Source: Aquimarina sp042434915 (GTDB taxonomy: Bacteria; Bacteroidota; Bacteroidia; Flavobacteriales; Flavobacteriaceae). Taken from it: DNA of 64,000 bases. Positions within the stretch are counted from its first letter, which is position 1; each line of letters starts with the position of its first letter. A model generated the notes under the pieces. It did no database searches. It saw only the letters and a program-made list of their open reading frames with translations, and had not been told where the DNA came from. Position numbers and translations under genes: made by a program. The stretch lies in the NCBI RefSeq assembly GCF_042434915.1, contig NZ_CP170198.1:496001-560000 (forward strand), in the 5' to 3' direction. This document shows, piece after piece, positions 9,033 to 17,870 of the stretch.

Positions 9033-10055
9033 TTAGCGATGCTGTAATGTTTTTTTGCCGTACCATTCTAGCCATAGAATTAATCCAATACCCAAAAGAA
9101 TAAAAATTAGTCCTACATAAGTCTCAAAATCTTGAAAGTCTGGAAAATAACGATCATAATTATCTAACACTGGATTACCATTCCCGTCGGTAAGAATTTT
9201 ATAAGATTCATCTCGTTTAAAAACTTTGGTTTTCCAAGGCCATACTACGCCGAGTGAACCAGTTATAAATCCTATAATAACAGCGAATGTTGCATTTTTG
9301 AAATGTTTAAGAACATAACCTAGACCATGAGATAGCGTTACTAATCCTGTTATAGAACCTAAACTAAATATAACCAATACTTTTAACAAGCGAATACGAT
9401 GTGTCTCGTAAATAAAAGAAAAGTCCCACTGTACAATATCTGCAATAGTATCGTAAAGTGCATTTACAGAATCAACCAGTAGCAAAACGTAATTACCAAG
9501 TAATATTAGTATAAATGAGCCAGATAAACCTGGTAATGTCATTCCTGATACGCCAATGATACCACAAAAGAAAACGAACCAAAGATTGTCATTTTCTCTT
9601 GCAGGCTCTAACAAACTAATTCCTATACCCGCTACAATACCCAGTAACATTAGAATTAGATTACGTCGACTCCATTCGTTAAAATCTTTAAGAATGTAAT
9701 AAATAGAACCGATAATCATTCCGAAAAAAGCGGCCCATACAAACAATTCAAAGTGAACTATTAAGTAATCCAGAATTTTTGAAACACTAAAGTAACTAAT
9801 AAGCATTCCCAAAACTAACAATCCCAAAAAGCGACCATTGATGTAACGCCAAAAACTTTTAAATCTAAAGTTAAATAAAAGCTTGAAAGCTTTAATATTT
9901 ACCTTTTGCAGAGAATATATAAACTCTTCGTAAAAACCAGCAACAAAAGCGACTACACCACCAGAGACCCCAGGAACCTTATTCGCAGCACCCATAGCTA
10001 ATCCTTTGATTACCAAAAAGAATTTATCGCTAAACGTCCTTGTGCTTTGTTGCAT
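9033..10055 (-). CDS. DUF368 polytopic membrane protein (second copy)
   Basis: 340 residues with about eight to ten predicted membrane spans. Family marks are GLAMGAANKVPGVSGG near the N-terminus, GVSGMTLPGLSGSFILILLGNY in the middle (split here by description only) and a C-terminal GSLGVVWPW. DUF368 proteins (PopT in some bacteria) have been proposed as undecaprenyl-phosphate translocases that return the lipid carrier to the cytoplasmic side. The role here is inferred from the family. It follows the first DUF368 gene after 3 bases and precedes aroE by 4. Confidence 0.9.
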   Translation of the reverse strand: MQQSTRTFSDKFFLVIKGLAMGAANKVPGVSGGVVAFVAGFYEEFIYSLQKVNIKAFKLLFNFRFKSFWRYINGRFLGLLVLGMLISYFSVSKILDYLIVHFELFVWAAFFGMIIGSIYYILKDFNEWSRRNLILMLLGIVAGIGISLLEPARENDNLWFVFFCGIIGVSGMTLPGLSGSFILILLGNYVLLLVDSVNALYDTIADIVQWDFSFIYETHRIRLLKVLVIFSLGSITGLVTLSHGLGYVLKHFKNATFAVIIGFITGSLGVVWPWKTKVFKRDESYKILTDGNGNPVLDNYDRYFPDFQDFETYVGLIFILLGIGLILWLEWYGKKTLQHR

Positions 10056-10058
10056 GAT

Positions 10059-11024
10059 CTATGCTTGTTTGTTATTAGCAATTTTTTCTAATCCGAGAAT
10101 CAATAAAATCCCAATAATCATAAAAATGATCACTCCTAGAATATGAGGATCACCATCAAATTGCAAAGGATTCACACTTTTTTCTACAAGGGGAACAGGT
10201 AATCCTTCTGAATTTTGACGCCATGAAATCACTTCTTTCCAAGGCCATAATTTATTTAAAGAACCAATCATAAACCCTGTAAGAATTGCTAAGGTTATAT
10301 TTTTGTGATTCGTAAACATCCACGTTAGTACTTTTGAGAATATCTTGAGTCCAGCAATAGCGCCAATAGCAATCAATCCAAGTTTTGAAAAGGCGTTTAA
10401 CAGCATTTCACCGTCAAAAGATGTCATGCCTTTTCTCAATTCATTTAAAATATCAATAAATGTTTGATAAGCTCCTAAGATTAACAAAATAAAAGCTCCA
10501 GATACTCCTGGAAGAATCATAGCAATGATCGCAATAAAACCACAAAAAATTAAATACCAAGAACTATCGGGAGATGCCATAGGTTCTGCTAGCGTAATAA
10601 AATAAGATCCTATTGCAGCAATAGTAAGACTAAGTATCGTTAGTAATTGCCAATTAGAGATTTGCTTACCAACATAAACAATGCTTGCTAAGACTAAACC
10701 AAAAAAGAAAGCCCACAAAAAAAGGGGTTCGTTAATCATTAACCATTTTATAACTTTGGCCAAGGATAGTATACTTAGGACGATACCTATAAATAAAGCG
10801 GTCAAAAATGAAAGATTGTATTGTCTCCAAGAGGCACTTAACCCTGTACGCTTCCATTCTTTAAAAAAACCAAAATCTAAATTGCTTATTGTACTAATCA
10901 ACTCTTCATATATCCCTGAAATAAATGCAATTGTACCTCCCGATACGCCAGGTACAACATCGGCTGCACCCATCGCAATGCCTTTTATCGATATTACTAT
11001 ATAGTCTTTTAGACTCCTTCGCAT
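10059..11024 (-). CDS. DUF368 polytopic membrane protein (first copy)
   Basis: 321 residues, a diverged paralogue of the following gene. It shares GIAMGAADVVPGVSGG at the N-terminus, an internal MILPGVSGAFILLILGAY-type motif and the late GSLNKLWPWK segment. The two halves of the protein look like an internal repeat of the PGVSG-containing unit. Predicted inner-membrane protein; candidate undecaprenyl-phosphate flippase by family. First gene of the DUF368-DUF368-aroE cluster, with a -7 element 29 bases upstream. Confidence 0.9.
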   Translation of the reverse strand: MRRSLKDYIVISIKGIAMGAADVVPGVSGGTIAFISGIYEELISTISNLDFGFFKEWKRTGLSASWRQYNLSFLTALFIGIVLSILSLAKVIKWLMINEPLFLWAFFFGLVLASIVYVGKQISNWQLLTILSLTIAAIGSYFITLAEPMASPDSSWYLIFCGFIAIIAMILPGVSGAFILLILGAYQTFIDILNELRKGMTSFDGEMLLNAFSKLGLIAIGAIAGLKIFSKVLTWMFTNHKNITLAILTGFMIGSLNKLWPWKEVISWRQNSEGLPVPLVEKSVNPLQFDGDPHILGVIIFMIIGILLILGLEKIANNKQA

Positions 11025-11052
11025 TCTTAATGGTTTTTATGATAAACTCCAA

Positions 11053-11060
11053 CAAATGTA
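11053..11060 (-). promoter_or_regulatory. Candidate -7 element for the DUF368-DUF368-aroE cluster
   Basis: On the minus strand this reads TACATTTG, an exact TAnnTTTG match, 29 bases before the ATG. No TTG at the ideal -33 spacing. Confidence 0.45.
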
Positions 11061-11123
11061 TGTATTTTTTGATGGAAATCTAGAGGACTATGCTTTTAAT
11101 TAGAAAGAATCATTAAATAATAA

Positions 11124-11155
11124 AGGTAGCCTAAAACATCGTGATTTGGCTACCT
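11124..11155 (-). terminator. Probable terminator of the TPR gene
   Basis: Inverted repeat AGGTAGCC / GGCTACCT (8 bp, 16-base loop), followed on the minus strand by TTATTATTT. It lies 27 bases past the TPR gene stop. Confidence 0.65.
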
Positions 11156-11181
11156 CTCATACTAGTTTATAGATGTGTTTT

Positions 11182-12585
11182 TTAAATATGTTCGTACTCT
11201 GCTATGATACGTTTGATTAATGGAAGCTCATAAATTTTTTCATACAACTCTTCAAGAACAATATGATACTCATAATCTAGATCAAGTCCTTGGCGTAAGT
11301 GCTTTTCTCCATTTTCAAAATCTTGATTTTCAAAATACAAACCTGCGATACGATAATGTACTTCAGCATTTTCTGGATAAAATTCTATAGCTTGTTTTAA
11401 ATTATGAACAGCACCCTCTGGTTCTCCCAAAAAGCGTAAGATATCCGAGCGATTTAACCATGTCTCTAATTCATAATTACCGAGTTCTAAGGTTTTTCTG
11501 AAACCATTTTCAGCTTCTTCAAAAAATCCAAGTTTATTATTGATTTTTGCATATCGTTTCCAATATAAAACATTTTCGCTATCAATATGAATTGCTTTTT
11601 TGATGTAATACAGCGCTTTCTGGTAGTTTTTCTTCCGCATATAGAAATCGGTGATTGCGATCCATCCTTTATCAAGTAAGGGGTCTTCGTGCACCGTTTT
11701 GGAAAAGTGTTTAATTGCCAATTCGTCACTACCTAATTTTTCAAAACACGTTCCAATACGCAAAAGGGCAAACGATGTAGGGTCATCAAGTTCTAGCGTA
11801 ATTCGATAATTCTCGATAGCTTCATTATAACGTTTCAGCTTTTCTAACACTTTCCCTTTTTCAAGATATGCGCCAATAAAATATTCATCACTTATTATTG
11901 CAAATTCGAAAGCAGCAAGTGCTTTATCGTATTCTTTGAGATCGTAATATTGTTTTCCTATTTGATGCCAAGCTACTTCGCAGTAGGGGTTTTTATTTAA
12001 AAAGCTATTCAAAAACTCAATAGCTTCATCATGCTGATCCAAAAAATCAAAGCAATAAATAACGTTGTAAAGCGCAGAATAGTCTTCGTCATCATTATCC
12101 AAACATTCCATAAAATTTACCTTTGCATTCTCAAAATCATCTAAGAATAAATATTCCATGCCCAAAAGAGAATAAATATCAGCTGTTTCATCGGTAAAAC
12201 TAAGTGCTTGTAGTAATAGAGCGATAGCTTCCTTATGGTTATTTTGTTTGGATAAAATATTTGCTTTCTGGATATAGATCTCTTCATTTTCTGGTTCGAT
12301 CGCATGTAATTGTGCCAAAAGAGTATCAGCTTTTTCTAGACGATCTTCAAAAATCAAAACTTCGACCTGTAAAAGCTTTAGATTTACCGAAGATGGATGC
12401 TGCGAAAGTCCTAGAGAAATCGCTTTTTTTGCTTTAGCTATTTTACCATTTTCAAGGTAATGATGAATGATAGATTCAAATTCGTCTGAATCAAAAAACT
12501 TAAGATCGTTTGATTTAAGCATCGATTCGTATCGCGTTATAGAGAAATTATTTTCTTCTTCTTCGTAGTTAAATTTCATACACAT
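11182..12585 (-). CDS. Tetratricopeptide repeat protein
   Basis: 467 residues built almost entirely of TPR units of 34 residues (about eleven), with the usual A..Y.kAi and G/A spacing; examples are NHKEAIALLLQAL, YDKALAAFEFAI and YQKALYYIKKAI. No signal peptide or membrane span, so probably a cytoplasmic scaffold. The first codons are MCMKF; the ATG at 12579 is an equally good start. It appears monocistronic, with a -7 element about 100 bases upstream and a hairpin terminator downstream. Partner unknown. Confidence 0.88.
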   Translation of the reverse strand: MCMKFNYEEEENNFSITRYESMLKSNDLKFFDSDEFESIIHHYLENGKIAKAKKAISLGLSQHPSSVNLKLLQVEVLIFEDRLEKADTLLAQLHAIEPENEEIYIQKANILSKQNNHKEAIALLLQALSFTDETADIYSLLGMEYLFLDDFENAKVNFMECLDNDDEDYSALYNVIYCFDFLDQHDEAIEFLNSFLNKNPYCEVAWHQIGKQYYDLKEYDKALAAFEFAIISDEYFIGAYLEKGKVLEKLKRYNEAIENYRITLELDDPTSFALLRIGTCFEKLGSDELAIKHFSKTVHEDPLLDKGWIAITDFYMRKKNYQKALYYIKKAIHIDSENVLYWKRYAKINNKLGFFEEAENGFRKTLELGNYELETWLNRSDILRFLGEPEGAVHNLKQAIEFYPENAEVHYRIAGLYFENQDFENGEKHLRQGLDLDYEYHIVLEELYEKIYELPLIKRIIAEYEHI

Positions 12586-12896
12586 ATAATGTTGTGCCTG
12601 ATTTAGGATGATTGCGATAGTACGTAGATTTTTCTAAATATATCAGCCTGTGTGTTATATGAAGATACGTTTTTTTATTTCGCTCTCAAAAATAAATTTA
12701 AGCATTATTCATTTCTACTTATAATAAATGTACAAATGAATTTGACTTTTTATCAAGTAAAAACTAATTGTTTTTAACAAACTAATTAACAAAAGTTATA
12801 CCATAATGAGCAATACTACTCGAGTAAAATCAACTGTAAATGTACTCGTAAAAGATTTATTTATGCACGTTTTGAAGCGTTATATTAATTTGTTTT
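12586..12896. other. 311-base AT-rich intergenic region
   Basis: Holds the -7 element of the TPR gene near 12690 and, on the plus strand, a 32-codon ORF at 12806-12904 that overlaps the aminotransferase stop. No RNA gene or clear terminator is recognised. Confidence 0.5.
12687..12694 (-). promoter_or_regulatory. Candidate -7 element for the TPR gene
   Basis: Minus strand reads TATTTTTG, an exact TAnnTTTG match, implying a leader of roughly 95 bases. No TTG at ideal spacing. Confidence 0.4.
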
Positions 12897-12904
12897 TTAT
12901 GTAG
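12806..12904 (+). CDS. Possible 32-residue small ORF
   Basis: ATG to TAG with a plausible basic and hydrophobic composition (MSNTTRVKSTVNVLVKDLF...). It overlaps the convergent aminotransferase stop. No promoter of consensus quality is visible. It may be chance. Confidence 0.15.
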   Translation: MSNTTRVKSTVNVLVKDLFMHVLKRYINLFFM

Positions 12905-14093
12905 GACTGAGTTCGGCATGTAATACATCCATAACACCTAAAATTTGTCTACACCCGATTTCTATTTCTTGGTAGCTTATAGTGAGGGGAGGAGTAATAC
13001 GAATGGCTGATGGTTCGAACAAAAGCCAAAATAAAAGAATACCTGCATCTTTACATTTAATGATAATCTTATTTGCAATTTCTGCTGTGGGTGTAATGAT
13101 GGCTAGCATCAGTCCTTTTCCTCTGATTTCTTTGATTAGTGGATGTATTAAAAGGGAACGAAATACTTTTTCTTTTTCTAAACAAGCTGACATTAAGTCG
13201 CTTTCTGTTAGTTCTTTTAATGTTGCTAAAGCGGCTGCGGCAATAACGGGATTACCACCAAAGGTGGTGATATGACCTAGTTTTGGTCGTTCTTGAAGCA
13301 TACTCATATGCTCATACGACGCAGTAAAAGCACCTATGGGTAATCCTCCGCCCATACCTTTACCCATAACAAGAATATCTGGGATAATCCCAAAATGTTC
13401 AAAACCGAATAATTTTCCGGTTCTACCAAATCCTGGTTGAATTTCATCTAAAATTAATAATGCACCAACGTCAATACACCGTTGTTTTACTTTCATAAAG
13501 TATTCACCCGTTGGAACGATAAAGCCTGCACCTCCTTGTATTGTTTCCAAAACGACACCTGCTGTGCGCTTAGTGATTTTTTGCAAATCATCGATTTCAT
13601 TAAAACGAATGAATGATACATCAGGTAGTAAAGGTCTAAAAACTTGTTTACGTTCTTCATACCCCATAACACTTAGGGACCCCATTGTATTACCGTGGTA
13701 AGCATTTTTGGCAGCTATTAATTCACTTCTGCCTGTTACGCGTCTAGCTAATTTAAGCGCTCCTTCAATAGCTTCTGTTCCAGAATTAGTCAAGTACGTT
13801 TGTTCCAGTGGTTTAGGTAAATGACTTGCTAATAATTTGGCTAGTTGTACAGGGGTTTCCTGTATAAATTCGCCATAGACCATAACATGTAAATAGCGAT
13901 CTAATTGATCTTTAATTGCTTGTACTACTTTAGGGTGTCTATGTCCCAAACTACATGCAGAGACCCCAGCTATAAAGTCGAGATACGATTTGTTGTCAGT
14001 GGTGTAAATGTAACAACCCTCAGCATAAGAAATTTCTAAAGCAAGAGGATGAGGAGTAGTTTGCGCTTGATATGTTAAAAAATCTTTTTTCAA
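12897..14093 (-). CDS. Class III (PLP) aminotransferase, aspartate aminotransferase family
   Basis: 398 residues, fold-type I PLP enzyme of the acetylornithine/ornithine aminotransferase class. Seen: the GTEAIEGALKLAR segment, AYHGNTMGSLSVMG, DEIQPGFGRTG (216-226) with the cofactor-binding Asp, and VMGKGMGGG with the PLP Lys245. The substrate is not clear: no arginine or biotin genes are adjacent, and the neighbour is the OstA-like gene. The start codon is TTG (MKKDFLTYQ); no ATG exists in frame between it and the upstream gene, and family N-termini begin close to this point. Confidence 0.88.
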   Translation of the reverse strand: MKKDFLTYQAQTTPHPLALEISYAEGCYIYTTDNKSYLDFIAGVSACSLGHRHPKVVQAIKDQLDRYLHVMVYGEFIQETPVQLAKLLASHLPKPLEQTYLTNSGTEAIEGALKLARRVTGRSELIAAKNAYHGNTMGSLSVMGYEERKQVFRPLLPDVSFIRFNEIDDLQKITKRTAGVVLETIQGGAGFIVPTGEYFMKVKQRCIDVGALLILDEIQPGFGRTGKLFGFEHFGIIPDILVMGKGMGGGLPIGAFTASYEHMSMLQERPKLGHITTFGGNPVIAAAALATLKELTESDLMSACLEKEKVFRSLLIHPLIKEIRGKGLMLAIITPTAEIANKIIIKCKDAGILLFWLLFEPSAIRITPPLTISYQEIEIGCRQILGVMDVLHAELSPT

Positions 14094-14144
14094 CGGGACT
14101 AAATCTGTTATATAAATTAAATTTTTAGAATAAGAAAAGGTGAA

Positions 14145-15971
14145 TTATTTTTCTTTGGTATCCCTCCTTTTATTTTTTACCATAACTCTAACAGGTGACG
14201 GTTCTTTGTTATTAGAACTAGCATTGGTTTTACTTGTTTTTTCTTCTGGATTTGATTCTTTTTTCTGGGAAGAATCATTAAGCTCGTCATTTGTATCTTT
14301 TAGTTCTGCATCTTCTAGTTTTTGTTTCATCATTCTAGAATTTTCGGACGTATTGTCCTGCAGTCGTTTTACGGTTTGTTCATCAAAAAAATCATCATCT
14401 TCTTCGGGTAGTGGGATACCTTTAATTTTAATAAGTTTTGGGGGTACTTCACCTCTAAATAAATCTTGCTTACTTACAATTTTCTCATCTCCTCTCCAGT
14501 TCAAACCTGATAATTGTCTTGCATTTTCTGGTAAATCAATTTCACGATATAACGTTCCGTCAACATTTTTAAAATAGTATACATCTTCAATGTCTTGATC
14601 TGCGAACATGAGTCTAATTGAACTGGATACTACTTTATTAATACCTATTAGTTTAAGCGCTCCCTCGCTTTCTCTTTGATAAAAGATAGTCTCAGTGTTT
14701 TTATCTATATCGACTTGGTATAGTTCGTTATCCTTAAAAAGTCCATAAAGAATTTGACCTTTAACTTGATTGTATCCTGCCTTTAAAGTGTCCTCTTGTG
14801 CCAAAAATGAATTGGGATAAACGAGTAGAGAATCCAGTTTTTCAGTTTTAGTATTTGAGATAAGTGTTATCGTATCGCCAGTCATTTGATTTTTTTGCGA
14901 CCAGATTATAGGGTTACCTAGCATTTTTGTATAGCCAGTAATTTGATCGACATTGATCGAGTCACTTTTGCCACTCATATTGTTTTTATAAATTCGAACA
15001 TCATAAAACCCAGTCATTATTCTTTTTTCTGGCTTACCTGTTACCATTAGCGTATCACTGTGTATAAATATTGAATCTTTTTCTTGTAATGTAGCCGCTA
15101 ATGCCCGCTTTGTGATAAATACAGAATCTTTCGCTTTAAACACTTCAGCATAATGTCCTGTGATCACACTGTTATTTGTAGTATCTAAAACTTTTATATT
15201 ATTGGTAGCTGATGCAAATTGTTTAGCACTGTTATAGAAAATGCTGTCACCATATACGGTACGCTTGTCATAATCAATTTTTGCATTTTTTATTGCGTAT
15301 CCGATTTTTGCTTTGGTATCATAGAAACCACGTTCACAGTATAATTTACTTTCTTTTCCTAAAACGGTAGATGGTCCGTATAGAAAAACATTTCCAGTTT
15401 CGGTATAGTAATCTAATCGATCCGAATGTATAGTGTTTTCTGGGTTTACTACCTTTACATTCGTGTTAAATGAAAATTGCTTTCTATCCATAAAATACCG
15501 TCCGATACGACTAGTTAAGGTATTGGATGAGTCTTTAACAATACCACCACTTCGATAATAGGCTTGTTGTCTTAAACGATCAAAAAATAGAGTGTCTGTG
15601 GTTAACGTGTTACTGGGGGTCTCCATAAAAACATTATCTCTGGCATAGGCGAATTTTGTATTTCCATTATATTCGGCATACTTACTGGTGACTTCTATAG
15701 TGTCTCCCTGCTTCATAACTACATTGCCAATGGCTTTTACAAATTTTTCTTCTCCATAATGAATGGCTTGATCGCACCAAATTTCTACGCCCTCATGCTT
15801 CATGTACACTTGATTATCTATTTTTAATAGAATTGTTGCACCTGGATATTGAGTTTCATTTTTTATCGTACGATCAGACTGAATATTAATCTTTTTTCCC
15901 TCTTTCTCCTGCGCGATGATTTGTAGCGTACAAAAAAGTAGAATGATTAGATGTAAATAAGTAGTTTTCAA
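14145..15971 (-). CDS. OstA/LptA-like exported protein
   Basis: About 608 residues. The N-terminal signal peptide ends near LQIIAQ. It is followed by a beta-rich OstA domain with repeats such as WCDQAIHYGEEK and SKYAEYNGNTKFA, and related units up to about residue 460. OstA-type domains bind and pass lipopolysaccharide in the Lpt pathway, so an LPS-transport role in the periplasm is the best inference. The last 90 residues are charged and low-complexity (S, K, E, N). There is no ATG: I chose the TTG at 15971, which gives MKTTYLHL as a clean signal peptide; a TTG at 15992 is the alternative. Confidence 0.82.
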   Translation of the reverse strand: MKTTYLHLIILLFCTLQIIAQEKEGKKINIQSDRTIKNETQYPGATILLKIDNQVYMKHEGVEIWCDQAIHYGEEKFVKAIGNVVMKQGDTIEVTSKYAEYNGNTKFAYARDNVFMETPSNTLTTDTLFFDRLRQQAYYRSGGIVKDSSNTLTSRIGRYFMDRKQFSFNTNVKVVNPENTIHSDRLDYYTETGNVFLYGPSTVLGKESKLYCERGFYDTKAKIGYAIKNAKIDYDKRTVYGDSIFYNSAKQFASATNNIKVLDTTNNSVITGHYAEVFKAKDSVFITKRALAATLQEKDSIFIHSDTLMVTGKPEKRIMTGFYDVRIYKNNMSGKSDSINVDQITGYTKMLGNPIIWSQKNQMTGDTITLISNTKTEKLDSLLVYPNSFLAQEDTLKAGYNQVKGQILYGLFKDNELYQVDIDKNTETIFYQRESEGALKLIGINKVVSSSIRLMFADQDIEDVYYFKNVDGTLYREIDLPENARQLSGLNWRGDEKIVSKQDLFRGEVPPKLIKIKGIPLPEEDDDFFDEQTVKRLQDNTSENSRMMKQKLEDAELKDTNDELNDSSQKKESNPEEKTSKTNASSNNKEPSPVRVMVKNKRRDTKEK

Positions 15972-16036
15972 ATGATAAAAGTTAGGATACAAAATAACAA
16001 AATTTACAGTTAATGACGTGGTTTATTATACAAAAG

Positions 16037-16068
16037 AATCCTCAAGTACATACTAGAACTTGAGGATT
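16037..16068 (-). terminator. Terminator downstream of purA
   Basis: Perfect 11-bp inverted repeat AATCCTCAAGT / ACTTGAGGATT with a 10-base loop. CTTTTG follows on the minus strand and TTTAATTT on the plus strand. It lies 35 bases after the purA stop. Confidence 0.7.
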
Positions 16069-16102
16069 TTTAATTTGTTGCACTAAGTGCAATTAAGATA
16101 CC

Positions 16103-17374
16103 TTATCTATAGATTGTTTGTTTTCTATCTGGTCCTACTGAGACAATGCTTATAGGCGTTTCTAATTCTTTTTCTAAAAATTCTATATACGCAATTAATT
16201 CTTTAGGAAACTGATCTTTACTTGTCATTTTCGTTAGGTCAGCCGACCATCCTGCAACCTCTGTGTAAATGGGAGTAACATTTTCGGGTTCGATATTATA
16301 TGGTAAATGTGTAATTGTTTTACCTTTATAAGCGTATGCAGTACATATTTTGAGTGATTTAAAACCACTAAGGACATCACCTTTCATCATCATAAGTTGA
16401 GTAACACCATTTACTTGTACAGCATATTTAAGTGCTACAAGGTCTAGCCAACCACATCTGCGAGGTCGCCCCGTGGTAGCGCCAAATTCGTTACCAACAC
16501 GTGCCATGGTTTCTCCATCTTCATCAAACAACTCGGTAGGAAAAGGTCCACTTCCCACTCGGGTGGTGTACGCTTTAAAAATACCAAAGACGTCTTTAAT
16601 TTTATTTGGAGCAATACCTAATCCTGTACATGCTCCAGCAGCAGTTGTATTAGATGAAGTTACAAAAGGATAGGTTCCAAAATCTATGTCAAGTAAGGAT
16701 CCCTGTGCGCCTTCAGCCAAAATAGTTTTACCTTCTCGCTGGGCAGTGTGTAAATATTCTTCGCTATCAATAAATGTCAAAGACTTTAAAACTTCTATTG
16801 CAGCAAAAAATTCCTGTTCTAATTCATCTAAGTTGTATTCTATTTTTGAATCATAAAAATCAATCATAGCCTCATGCTTATCTGCAAGATTTCTATAGCG
16901 ATCTTTAAAATCTTCGAGCTCTAAGTCACCAACACGGATGCCATTACGACCAGTTTTGTCCATATATGTTGGTCCAATACCTTTAAGTGTGGAACCAATT
17001 TTAGCTTTACCTTTTGAAGCTTCTGAAGCGGCATCCAAGATGCGATGCGTTGGTAAAATAAGATGTGCTTTTCTAGATATGAGAAGTTTTGACTTATAAT
17101 CTATTGAAAACTTGTCTAAATTTTCTAGCTCTCTTCTAAAGATGACAGGGTCAATAACCACTCCGTTGCCCACAAGATTAATTGCTTTGTCATGAAAAAT
17201 CCCACTAGGAATCGTATGTAAAACGTGTTTAATACCATCAAATTCCAATGTATGACCTGCATTAGGACCTCCTTGAAATCTAGCTATAATATCATAATCC
17301 TTTGTTAGAACATCTACAATTTTACCTTTACCTTCATCTCCCCATTGAAGACCCAGTAATAAATTTACCGCCAT
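16103..17374 (-). CDS. purA: Adenylosuccinate synthetase
   Basis: 423 residues, the normal length. It joins IMP and aspartate using GTP, the first step from IMP to AMP. The N-terminal QWGDEGKGK loop holds the catalytic Asp, and GPNAGHTLEF holds the catalytic His. Also present are GSTLKGIGPTYMDK, the FVTSSNTTAAGACTGLG segment and the RPRRCGWLD motif. Eight bases separate it from the Fur-like regulator gene upstream, so the two are probably cotranscribed from the promoter in front of that regulator. Confidence 0.98.
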   Translation of the reverse strand: MAVNLLLGLQWGDEGKGKIVDVLTKDYDIIARFQGGPNAGHTLEFDGIKHVLHTIPSGIFHDKAINLVGNGVVIDPVIFRRELENLDKFSIDYKSKLLISRKAHLILPTHRILDAASEASKGKAKIGSTLKGIGPTYMDKTGRNGIRVGDLELEDFKDRYRNLADKHEAMIDFYDSKIEYNLDELEQEFFAAIEVLKSLTFIDSEEYLHTAQREGKTILAEGAQGSLLDIDFGTYPFVTSSNTTAAGACTGLGIAPNKIKDVFGIFKAYTTRVGSGPFPTELFDEDGETMARVGNEFGATTGRPRRCGWLDLVALKYAVQVNGVTQLMMMKGDVLSGFKSLKICTAYAYKGKTITHLPYNIEPENVTPIYTEVAGWSADLTKMTSKDQFPKELIAYIEFLEKELETPISIVSVGPDRKQTIYR

Positions 17375-17382
17375 TCGTTTTA

Positions 17383-17841
17383 TTAATTAGTTGGTTTCTT
17401 TTTAGTTCCGTAGAAATACAAAGAATGATTTGTAATATCTACATCAAAAATTTCTTCGATTGTTTTTTTTATGGATTGTATGCGAGGGTCACAAAACTCT
17501 AGTACCTCACCTGTATCAGTTAAAATAAGATGATCGTGTTGTCTATCAAAATATGACTTTTCATACTGGGCTTGATTTTGTCCAAATTGATGCTTACGCA
17601 CTAATTTGCAATCCAACAATAATTCAATAGTATTGTACAAAGTTGCGCGACTAACCCTGTAGTTTTTATTTTTCATTTTGATGTATAGTGATTCTATATC
17701 AAAATGTTCTTCACTCTCATATATTTCCTGAAGTATTGCATATCGTTCGGGTGTTTTACGGTGCCCTTTTTCTTCTAAAAAACTCGTAAATACGTTTTTG
17801 ACGATATTCTGATCGCTTGCTGTAGATGTTTTAGTGCTCAT
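17383..17841 (-). CDS. Fur-family transcriptional regulator lacking the CxxC zinc motif
   Basis: 152 residues from the ATG at 17841. An in-frame TTG at 17856 would add five residues but overlaps the -7 promoter element, so I reject it. The N-terminal winged helix (EKGHRKTPERYAILQEIY, then RVSRATLYNTIELL) is typical of Fur/PerR. The metal region shows DRQHDHLILTDTGEVLEF: the HDH is kept, but the Cys pair usually found just after it (CxxC) is replaced by LTDT. The C-terminal CxxC is also absent. It probably uses one regulatory metal site only. Located between rel and purA. Confidence 0.9.
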   Translation of the reverse strand: MSTKTSTASDQNIVKNVFTSFLEEKGHRKTPERYAILQEIYESEEHFDIESLYIKMKNKNYRVSRATLYNTIELLLDCKLVRKHQFGQNQAQYEKSYFDRQHDHLILTDTGEVLEFCDPRIQSIKKTIEEIFDVDITNHSLYFYGTKKKPTN

Positions 17842-17853
17842 ACGCTTAAAACG

Positions 17854-17861
17854 CAAAGTTA
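17854..17861 (-). promoter_or_regulatory. Candidate -7 element for the fur-like/purA pair
   Basis: Minus strand reads TAACTTTG, an exact TAnnTTTG match, 13 bases upstream of the ATG and 10 bases before the rel stop. It decides the start of the Fur-like protein. Confidence 0.5.
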
Positions 17862-17870
17862 CATTATTTT

